Source of the DNA: Candidatus Chisholmbacteria bacterium RIFCSPLOWO2_01_FULL_49_14
GTDB taxonomy: Bacteria; Patescibacteriota; Microgenomatia; UBA1400; Chisholmbacteraceae
Assembly (NCBI GenBank): GCA_001816915.1
Contig: MHCL01000011.1
Location: 14,462 to 52,795, forward strand
Length of the DNA: 38,334 bases
Direction: 5' to 3'
The translations under genes were made by a program, and so were the position numbers. Under the pieces are notes generated by a model that worked only from the letters and a program-made list of their open reading frames with translations, had not been told where the DNA came from and did no database searches. Positions 8,461 through 15,502 of this stretch are shown here, one piece after another (the first letter of the stretch is position 1; the number at the start of each line of letters is the position of its first letter).

Positions 8461-8478
8461 TTTTCTTCTTTCTTTTTC

Positions 8479-8583
8479 CGGCGGCTGTCCGCAAGTTTCA
8501 GAAAAGGCGGATTTGACGTGCTTTCCGCGGAGGCGGGCGCGGAAAGCGCTACCTCTCGACGGCTTTCTTCTCTTTACTGGCTG
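8479..8583 (-). repeat. Inverted repeat 1, right arm (~105 bp)
   Basis: Reverse complement of 6878-6982; contains hairpin GCTTTCCGCG/CGCGGAAAGC. Confidence 0.9.
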
Positions 8584-8676
8584 GCCGTTTACAAAAAATG
8601 TCGAACTTCAATGTGTTAGCTCGCCGCTTCGCGGCTCGCTTGCTCCGGCGCGGCGCCCCCACCCGCCGCGCCTCCG
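8580..8676 (+). repeat. Inverted repeat 2, left arm (~97 bp)
   Basis: GCTGGCCGTTTACAAAAAATGTCGAACTTCA...CCGCCGCGCCTCCG matches the reverse complement of 10091-10185. Confidence 0.9.
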
Positions 8677-8740
8677 AAACTGTCGACTCGTATCCTAAAA
8701 GAAAAAACGCAAAAAATTTAAAGAACTTTTTATTAACTCA

Positions 8741-8823
8741 AATGGCCGCCCCGGTTGTAGTCAAACCCTTTCGGATCTGCCCGAGACGGCCATTAAAAAA
8801 TCCGAAAGTTGGTTTGACTACAA
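8741..8823 (+). promoter_or_regulatory. Interleaved inverted repeats A-B-A'-B' upstream of the trpD-like gene
   Basis: A AATGGCCGCCCCGG (8741-8754) with A' CCCGAGACGGCCATT (8780-8794); B TTGTAGTCAAACCCTTTCGGAT (8755-8776) with B' ATCCGAAAGTTGGTTTGACTACAA (8800-8823). Confidence 0.6.
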
Positions 8824-8930
8824 ATACACTATACTAATTTTCAACCAAGAAAACAATAGTAGTTGTGCTACTCAACTTTTAAGAAAAGCGGTATAATTTA
8901 GTAGGAAGATCTAAATTAATTGTTTAACCT

Positions 8931-10022
8931 ATGCTTTCAGATATCATACCCCTTATCCAAAAAGTAACAGAACGAGAAAATCTTACTGTCGCTGAAACGG
9001 AAAGAGCTTTTACTATTCTTACGAAAGAGGACCTAGAGGGGTACTACTTTTTTGTTTTTCTTGCAGCGTTACACGCAAAAGGCGAAACTTCTGATGAACT
9101 TCTTGGCTACATACGCCGTACAGAAAAACTTGCTCCGCCACACAGCATCAAACTTGGAGATGATGTCATTGAAATAGCCGGAACTGGAGGTGATAAGTTA
9201 AAAACACTGAATGTTAGCACTGCGGTAGCTTTTATCTTGGCAAGTCTTGGAATTTACGTACCGAAACAATCTTTCTTTGCTGTAGCAGGTGTGACTGGAA
9301 GCGGTGATTTATTGGGTGCTTTTGGAGTTGACGTTATGAAAATTTCATTGAGCGGTATAGACAAAATTACGGAACTTTTACAGAAAACAAGGGTTGCTAC
9401 TTTTGTTGTTAACTTTATGGCTGACCCAAAAGAAATTAGGGGTATTTTAACCTGGGCAAAAAAACGACAAGAGCTTAATTTAAACCATTTGACGATTTTT
9501 CATTTAGCCGCAAATGTTTATAACCCATTTCCGATGAAAAGCAGAATATATGGAGTATTTGACTACAAGTATCTTCGTGTACTTGCAGAACTATTTCAGA
9601 AACTCAAATTCGAGCGCGGTCTTGTATTTCATGGCGAGGGTGGATTAGATGAGGTATCCAACATTGGGGAAACTCAGTTTATTGAATTTTCTCAGTCAGG
9701 ATTAAAAGAATATAAGTTATCACCAAAGGATTTTGGAGTGCCCGTGGCGAAACAGGAAGAAATACAAGCAACAAGTAGAGAAAAAAATATTCAGGATTTT
9801 CTTAAAATTATTTATAACAAAGAGCGGGGTCCCAAACGTGATTTAGTAGCGATAAATACTTCAGTCGCTCTCTATACTTTAGGTAAAATAAAGTTGTGGA
9901 AAGATGGAACTGAATTGGCGAAAAAACAACTCGAATCTGGAAGGGTAGCGCAAGTATTTGAAAACTATATTAGCGTAGCTGGCGACTTTAGCCTTTTACA
10001 GAAATACCTTGCTAACTTATAA
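8931..10022 (+). CDS. Anthranilate phosphoribosyltransferase-like (TrpD/glycosyltransferase family 3 fold), divergent
   Basis: VIEIAGTGGDKLKTLNVSTAVAFILASLGIYVPKQSFFAVAGVTGSGDLLGAFGVDV resembles the TrpD core; the usual KHGNR motif is not conserved. Confidence 0.75.
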   Translation: MLSDIIPLIQKVTERENLTVAETERAFTILTKEDLEGYYFFVFLAALHAKGETSDELLGYIRRTEKLAPPHSIKLGDDVIEIAGTGGDKLKTLNVSTAVAFILASLGIYVPKQSFFAVAGVTGSGDLLGAFGVDVMKISLSGIDKITELLQKTRVATFVVNFMADPKEIRGILTWAKKRQELNLNHLTIFHLAANVYNPFPMKSRIYGVFDYKYLRVLAELFQKLKFERGLVFHGEGGLDEVSNIGETQFIEFSQSGLKEYKLSPKDFGVPVAKQEEIQATSREKNIQDFLKIIYNKERGPKRDLVAINTSVALYTLGKIKLWKDGTELAKKQLESGRVAQVFENYISVAGDFSLLQKYLANL

Positions 10023-10090
10023 AGTTAAGGGTTGTTCTCAACTTTCTTGGTGATTGTGAAGCAATCGCAAATCGCGCGCGCAAAAAATAG

Positions 10091-10185
10091 CGGAGGCGCG
10101 GCGGGTGGGGGCGCCGCGCTGGAGCAAGCGAGGCCGAAGGCCGAGCTAATTAAATGAAGTTCGACATTTTTTGTAAACGGCCAGC
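10091..10185 (-). repeat. Inverted repeat 2, right arm (~95 bp)
   Basis: Reverse complement of 8580-8676 with compensated differences in an internal hairpin. Confidence 0.9.
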
Positions 10186-10220
10186 ATGAAGAAGACTGTT
10201 TTGAAGAATGTTAGATCTAC

Positions 10221-10613
10221 TTATTGCTCGTGTTCATACGCCCATTTGGCTTCTGCGGCTGTTTTATGTACGGTTCCTTCCGGATGTTCAGGTGGCGAGT
10301 AAATCGTATAGAGTCTCAGCGGCATATCCGATGATGTGTTGATGATGTTGTGATTCTCTCCTGCCGGAATAATCACCGAATCTCCGTCTTTTACAACGTA
10401 TTCATCTTGGCCGATGATCGCTTTCCCCTCTCCTGATTCAAAGCGAAAAAACTGGTCGTGATTTTCATGGACCTCGGCTCCAATTTCTTCACCTGGTTGA
10501 AGCGTCATCAGGACCAGTTGGCAATTCGGTCCGGTGAACAGCACTTTGCGGAAGAAATCATTCGCAAGGGTATCTTCCTCAATATGTCCAAAATAACCTT
10601 TCATAGTATTCAC
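10221..10613 (-). CDS. Cupin domain protein
   Basis: GAEVHENHDQFFRFESGEGKAIIGQDEYVVKDGDSVIIPAGENHNIINTS; ribosome-binding site AAAGGAGG. Confidence 0.88.
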   Translation of the reverse strand: MNTMKGYFGHIEEDTLANDFFRKVLFTGPNCQLVLMTLQPGEEIGAEVHENHDQFFRFESGEGKAIIGQDEYVVKDGDSVIIPAGENHNIINTSSDMPLRLYTIYSPPEHPEGTVHKTAAEAKWAYEHEQ

Positions 10614-10821
10614 CTCCTTTAAAAATAATTTACTTCTCTCTTATTTTACTGTTTTCAGCTCTCATTTTACAGAAGATGGTATTTACTTTATTACACCGGA
10701 TAAGATTAATATTGGCCGAGTAATATGATAAAATTAAGTAAACAGCCGCGGTGCTGGGAGCGACTTGGTAGACATGGAGGACAAGGTTGCAAAAGCGTTT
10801 GCCAAATGGTAGGCTCGGATC

Positions 10822-11289
10822 GTGAAGACCAGAACCTGGACAGAATCACAATTACGTCGAGCAGTAAAGAACTCGAGAAGTATTCGGCAGGTTCTAAAAG
10901 CACTGAAACTTCGAGAGGCCGGAGGCAACTATGCACAGATCAAGAAGTATTTGCACTTTTATAAAGTGGACACATCTCATATTAAAGGTAGGGGTTGGAA
11001 TAAAGGGTTAAGAGGAACTGGACATCCAAAACTTTCGCTTGCGGAAATACTCGTACGCGGGAGCACTTTTCAGAGTTATAAATTAAGAAATCGCTTATTC
11101 TTGTCAGAAATCAAAGCGAAGCATTGTGAAAAGTGTGGTTGGGCTGAGAGGTCTTTGGATGGCCGTCTTCCTCTTGAACTTGATCATATCAACGGAGATA
11201 GCACCGATAATCGTTTGAGCAACTTACGGATTCTCTGTCCCAATTGTCATAGCCTTCAGCCTACCCATCGCGGCAGAAACAGAAAATAA
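10822..11289 (+). CDS. HNH endonuclease
   Basis: WTESQLRRAVKNSRSIRQVLKALKLREAGGNYAQIKKY...KHCEKCGWAE...LPLELDHINGDSTDNRLSNLRILCPNCHSLQPTHRGRN; GTG start. Confidence 0.9.
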   Translation: MKTRTWTESQLRRAVKNSRSIRQVLKALKLREAGGNYAQIKKYLHFYKVDTSHIKGRGWNKGLRGTGHPKLSLAEILVRGSTFQSYKLRNRLFLSEIKAKHCEKCGWAERSLDGRLPLELDHINGDSTDNRLSNLRILCPNCHSLQPTHRGRNRK

Positions 11290-11292
11290 TGT

Positions 11293-11378
11293 GGTCCGGT
11301 GGTGAAACTGGTATACACGCAGCACTTAAAATGCTGTCCCTTATAAGAGGGGTGTGGGTTCGAATCCCACCCGGACCA
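11293..11378 (+). tRNA. tRNA-Leu(UAA)
   Basis: GGTCCGG...CCGGACC-A, CAGCA CTTAAAA TGCTG, long variable arm. Confidence 0.94.
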
Positions 11379-11409
11379 CTATTGGAGATTGACTCAAATC
11401 CAACTGTTA

Positions 11410-11528
11410 TGAAATCAAAAGAAATTCTACAAGTCGACGCTGAGGGTAAAAAAAGCCCTGCGTCGAAGCTCTTAAAAATAGCCGTCATTGCCGTCGGTGC
11501 AGCTGTCGTGATTAATCTCTTGGCATGA
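11410..11528 (+). CDS. Possible 39-aa membrane peptide
   Basis: MKSKEILQVDAEGKKSPASKLLKIAVIAVGAAVVINLLA; ORF plus hydrophobic tail only. Confidence 0.3.
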
Positions 11529-11567
11529 CTTCTCGGGGTGAGAACATGCTGGTTGTATATTCGAGTA

Positions 11568-11639
11568 CGGAGCGTAGTTCATCGGTAGAACGCTCGGTTT
11601 GGGACCGAGAGGTACAGGGTTCAATTCCCTGCGCTCCGA
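11568..11639 (+). tRNA. tRNA-Pro(UGG)
   Basis: CGGAGCG...CGCTCCG-A, CTCGG TTTGGGA CCGAG. Confidence 0.94.
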
Positions 11640-11719
11640 CAGAATAAATTTGCGTAGTGAGAGACCGTTTAATGTAAAATTGACTAGCAGTTTACACTGA
11701 GAAAATAGAGTTTCGAAGT

Positions 11720-11790
11720 GCGGGATTAGTTGATCGGCTCAACATTTGCTTTCCAAGCAAAAAAGAGGGGTTCGACTCCCCTATCCCGCT
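11720..11790 (+). tRNA. tRNA-Gly(UCC)
   Basis: GCGGGAT...ATCCCGC-T, TTTGC TTTCCAA GCAAA. Confidence 0.93.
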
Positions 11791-11822
11791 CCCGTCTTTC
11801 GCTAAAGCTACAGACGGTAGCA

Positions 11823-12071
11823 ATGTATTACGTTTATATACTAAAGAGTTTAAAATCTGGTGTTCTTTATTACGGTTATACAGAGGATCTTAGAAAAAGA
11901 GTTAGAGAACATAACACTGGTAAATCTAAGTTTACAAAAGGTCTTATGCCTTGGAAATTAGTATGGTATTCTGCTTTTAAAGGCGTACGGAAGGCTAAAG
12001 ATTTTGAACTCTACATTAAATCAGGATCCGGCAAAGCCTTTGTGTATAAAAGATTAGTGGATGTAACTTGA
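11823..12071 (+). CDS. Single-domain GIY-YIG nuclease
   Basis: MYYVYILKSLKSGVLYYGYTEDLRKRVREHNTGKSKFTKG...KAKDFELYIKSG. Confidence 0.9.
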   Translation: MYYVYILKSLKSGVLYYGYTEDLRKRVREHNTGKSKFTKGLMPWKLVWYSAFKGVRKAKDFELYIKSGSGKAFVYKRLVDVT

Positions 12072-12093
12072 AAGAAAAACGGCAGTGAAGATA

Positions 12094-12136
12094 GAGGTGT
12101 TCCGAAGCTTTAGCGAAGGACTCCCCTATCCCGCTC
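12094..12136 (+). pseudogene. Partial duplicate of tRNA-Gly(UCC) 3' end with an insert in the T-loop
   Basis: GAGGTGTTC + CGAAGCTTTAGCGAAG + GACTCCCCTATCCCGCTC; the last 18 nt are identical to 11774-11791. Confidence 0.75.
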
Positions 12137-12154
12137 ACAAGTGGGGTCAAGCAT

Positions 12155-12595
12155 ATGACTTGGACAAAAGACCAAATAGCTCCTTATCTTGGACAACAAA
12201 TATCCGAATGGCGTTCTAGCCAATTACATGAACGCGGAAAAAAATATTTGGGGCGTGATGTTCCAGATGAGTACTTTAAAATTCAGGATTTTTGTGCTGC
12301 ACAAGGAACTTCCCAAGATTCACTAGTACCTGATTTAACAGTTACATTGCAGGGAGTTGAATATATTATTCAAGCGGGAACCGGCAAACACCCAGAGATG
12401 TTAACTCAAGAGACGCTCCGCCAAACAATGAGTTATCTGAACCGGGAAGATTTATTTGAAAGGGGTGCTCTACGTCAATATCCCAATTTTTTAGAAATCG
12501 TAAAAGAGGAATTAGTTAAGCTACCAAGTGGTAAGACAGTACTTGATATGTTAGGACAGATTCCGGAATATCAAGATTTATTTGGAAATCTCTAA
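12155..12595 (+). CDS. Hypothetical protein (146 aa)
   Basis: Long ORF; family not recognised. Confidence 0.6.
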   Translation: MTWTKDQIAPYLGQQISEWRSSQLHERGKKYLGRDVPDEYFKIQDFCAAQGTSQDSLVPDLTVTLQGVEYIIQAGTGKHPEMLTQETLRQTMSYLNREDLFERGALRQYPNFLEIVKEELVKLPSGKTVLDMLGQIPEYQDLFGNL

Positions 12596-12763
12596 AAAAT
12601 TCATAAATCGCGCATAAGAAAAGCGGAGGCGAGGCCACATTCGGCTTCGCTCAGTGTAAACTAGGCCGAGCCGGCTTGTCCCGAGCGAAGTCGAGAGAAG
12701 CTGCGACACTACGGGTTTTAGCGAAAGGAGGTTATGATTTTTTCGAAAGTCAGCTCTAATAAA

Positions 12764-13351
12764 CTATCTCGATCCCAACTCCAATTTGGCCAGCATCTCC
12801 TCGAGAGTAGCTTCCAATTCTTTAATTTGCGAACCACCTGCAAAGGCCATCACTCCATACACCTGGCCATCAATTGTGGTGTAATAATAAGTGAGACAAC
12901 CCAAACCACAGGTATAAACTTTCTTAAAATTTCTTCCGTTTAAGGAAACGTCGCTCACAACAGACGGATTTTCTCCTGGTAATGCTTTGTGTCTTTCGGC
13001 GATCCAATCAGACAAATCACCGTCGGTCTTTTGGGGAATCATCACCACGAGGCGAGCGCCGTCATAAAATTCAGTCTGGTCCTTTTGGGTCGGGCCGATA
13101 AACTCAACTGTTATCAAATCACCGCTTTCAAAAACCCATGTGGTGGTATTCATGGACCAAGATAGTGGGTAGGGGAAAACAATCTGATACTTGGTATTTA
13201 CATACCTGCCCCACTTAAGCTGGGTGGCATAATCATCAAATTTACCCCCCTCCGGCAATTGCAGTTTTGGCTGCCCGGTAATTCTTATTCTTACCAATAC
13301 TAAAACAATCACTGCCAATGCTAAAAAAACCAATTTGGTTTTTGTGTTCAT
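12764..13351 (-). CDS. Hypothetical membrane-anchored protein
   Basis: N-terminal TM segment, then YQIVFPYPLSW... with a PsbP-like feel (weak). Confidence 0.6.
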   Translation of the reverse strand: MNTKTKLVFLALAVIVLVLVRIRITGQPKLQLPEGGKFDDYATQLKWGRYVNTKYQIVFPYPLSWSMNTTTWVFESGDLITVEFIGPTQKDQTEFYDGARLVVMIPQKTDGDLSDWIAERHKALPGENPSVVSDVSLNGRNFKKVYTCGLGCLTYYYTTIDGQVYGVMAFAGGSQIKELEATLEEMLAKLELGSR

Positions 13352-13390
13352 GTTTTAAATACTAACACAGTGTGTGCTACCATACCATTG

Positions 13391-14671
13391 ATGGCCAAAC
13401 TCAAACACTTCCTGGTTGTTCTGCTCACCTCAATTGCCTTTGCCGGTTCAACTTTAGCCGCTGAAAACGCTCCCGCCGAAAACGCCGCAGAATTTTACAA
13501 CCGTCACATCCAAGAGGCTGAAACGCTTAAACAGGAGGCGGAGAGACAGATACGCTACGCTGATGCTGCAAAAAAATATCGTGAGCTGGTGGATAAAGCA
13601 GTTCAATGGGAGACAGAGGGTCTTGACCGCTACGGCTACGAAAGCCCGGATCTGCCCAGACTGGGCGACGATGCCTACTTTAAATCTAAAGCTTTGACCA
13701 AATATGCCGAATACTTGACGTTAGACTATAGTCAGCAAATAGACGTAACAAATGACCCTTATGAAAATTTTTCCCTGCTGCAGGAGTGGAACGATAAAGC
13801 TTTTGATTACGTTGGTGAAGTTTTTAATGACACCTGGGATGAGCGTGTTGTCAACTACAGGGATGTCATGGACGAATTAAGCCAGGCTTTTGGCACTGAA
13901 CTGTACAGTATCGGTGGTTGGGACTTTGACATCCCCATCCAAAGGCGGCCAGGTGTGGCCCGGCAAATCCTTAATGCTCTTGATAATAAGATGAGACAGG
14001 AGGTAGATCCTGAATGGCGTTTTGAACTGCTGCGAGACCGGATCGAAAAAACAGACTGGGTGCTTAAAACCGCCCACTCCAACCCCACCTTTGATGAGCG
14101 ATCAATCGCGAATCTGGGTGGAAAGGGTCTGGGTGAGTCAAAAATCCTTCAGGAACAGTCGATCACTCTTATTCGAGACCTTAAAGACTTGATTGATAAA
14201 GAGTCAGATCCACCAACCAAAGGACAACTGGCAGAAAAACTGGTGGAGATTGTAAAATGGCTCAAAGAAAAGTGGAATAGTTCCGCCTATGACGACTACT
14301 ATCGGCCGGACATGAGTGGTTGGCCCGATTCGATTGAAGATATCTTGGGTGAGCCTACTCTACCAATCGGACCAAGGTTGCCTAGCGGCAGGACCACTAC
14401 CCCGCAAGAACCAGCGACGGTTGCCAAACAATGCGATTTTGACGGATTCATCCGCTGCCGGGATACATTCAATTTGCAGGGGTGCATTGATGCGTGCCCG
14501 TTTGTTGCGGCTGATTGTCCGCCGGGTACTCCGCCTGACACCGACTGCAAGCAAACCGACCAGAAGTGTTCCGATACCTGCTGGGATCAGGGTACATCCC
14601 ACGGCTCCCAGTGTGCAATCCAAAATCACTGCACTCTGCAAGAGATAGATAGCAGTTTACGCAGTCAATAA
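13391..14671 (+). CDS. Hypothetical secreted protein with Cys-rich C-terminus
   Basis: Signal peptide MAKLKHFLVVLLTSIAFAGSTLAAE; C-terminal cysteine cluster. Confidence 0.7.
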   Translation: MAKLKHFLVVLLTSIAFAGSTLAAENAPAENAAEFYNRHIQEAETLKQEAERQIRYADAAKKYRELVDKAVQWETEGLDRYGYESPDLPRLGDDAYFKSKALTKYAEYLTLDYSQQIDVTNDPYENFSLLQEWNDKAFDYVGEVFNDTWDERVVNYRDVMDELSQAFGTELYSIGGWDFDIPIQRRPGVARQILNALDNKMRQEVDPEWRFELLRDRIEKTDWVLKTAHSNPTFDERSIANLGGKGLGESKILQEQSITLIRDLKDLIDKESDPPTKGQLAEKLVEIVKWLKEKWNSSAYDDYYRPDMSGWPDSIEDILGEPTLPIGPRLPSGRTTTPQEPATVAKQCDFDGFIRCRDTFNLQGCIDACPFVAADCPPGTPPDTDCKQTDQKCSDTCWDQGTSHGSQCAIQNHCTLQEIDSSLRSQ

Positions 14672-14778
14672 TAATTCCTGGTAAAATACGTTAGAGCAAT
14701 TTTGTAGATTGCCTCAATTTAGCTTATGGTCGTTTGTCTTTGGCTATTGGCTAATGACAAAAGTCTGAGAGCTAATAT

Positions 14779-14880
14779 GCGCCCATAGCCCCGCGTGCCA
14801 TTGCCTGAGGCATGGACTTTGGCGGGCAGGTCAGTGGATAGAGCACCTGTCTTCCCCGCCTGCAAGTGCCTTGAGCGAGG
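14779..14880 (+). pseudogene. tRNA-Arg-like fragment interrupted by palindromic inserts
   Basis: GCGCCCATAGC + CCCGCGTGCCATTGCCTGAGGCATGGACTTTGGCGGGCAGG + TCAGTGGATAGAGCACCTGTCTTCC + CCGCCTGCAAGTGCC...; TAGC/TCAGTGGATAGAGC is tRNA D-arm sequence. Confidence 0.6.
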
Positions 14881-14882
14881 AA

Positions 14883-14954
14883 GCCGCCATAGCTCAACGG
14901 ATAGAGCAACCGCCTTCTAAGCGGTAGATGAAGGTTCGATTCCTTCTGGTGGCA
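14883..14954 (+). tRNA. tRNA-Arg(UCU)
   Basis: GCCGCCA...TGGTGGC-A, ACCGC CTTCTAA GCGGT. Confidence 0.94.
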
Positions 14955-14992
14955 CAGCGATTGGCGGGCAGGGATTCCTTACTGGAGGTACT

Positions 14993-15184
14993 ATGGGATA
15001 CGATGATCCGGCGACAGACGCCTACTATGACCGCAAGCTTGCCAATGACATCAAGTGGCAGGCAAATCAGGCAACCCGAAAAGGCTACCACAGGGTGGCA
15101 AAAGAGCTATGGGATGCCTACTACGCTCTTCTTGAAGAGGCAAAAATTGAGGAGAGTAAAACAAGTGAAGAACAAGCAGAATAA
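14993..15184 (+). CDS. Small hypothetical protein
   Basis: GGAGGT Shine-Dalgarno 5' of ATG; 63 aa. Confidence 0.5.
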   Translation: MGYDDPATDAYYDRKLANDIKWQANQATRKGYHRVAKELWDAYYALLEEAKIEESKTSEEQAE

Positions 15185-15206
15185 ATATATTCAGAAAGGA
15201 GGTCAA

Positions 15207-15455
15207 ATGTCTGATTTTGATGAGTCCGATGATGATCAGGATGAGCTGGAGACCCCGGCGGAGGAAGGAGAACACTCCGTCAGCGGATCGGCTCCGTCAA
15301 CGACGAGCGATGATGATGTTTCGGATATGGTGGAGGACGTGATCGGAAATAAGCCAAAACCCGGAAAGCCGTTCAGCATTGCCGAAGAAGTCGAGAAGGA
15401 TGAGAAGGCGATGCATGATATCCCTCCGGATGAGGCGGATGTCGATCGCGACTAA
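15207..15455 (+). CDS. Acidic hypothetical protein (82 aa)
   Basis: AAAGGAGG ribosome-binding site; MSDFDESDDDQDELETPAEEGE...; ORF-track version is longer at the N-terminus. Confidence 0.6.
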   Translation: MSDFDESDDDQDELETPAEEGEHSVSGSAPSTTSDDDVSDMVEDVIGNKPKPGKPFSIAEEVEKDEKAMHDIPPDEADVDRD

Positions 15456-15502
15456 TTCGTTTTAGAACAAAACGCTCCATTACTACCGTTTACCAATCTG
15501 AT

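Noticed and set aside
11261-11488. 75-aa minus ORF with GPGGIRTHTPLIRDSILSAACIPVSPPDH
   Set aside because: Antisense of tRNA-Leu(UAA).
14963-14992. GGCGGGCAGGGATTCCTTACTGGAGGTAC as a second tRNA-Arg 3' copy
   Set aside because: Similarity is short and GGAGGT also serves as a plausible ribosome-binding site for the 14993 ORF; mentioned only as context.
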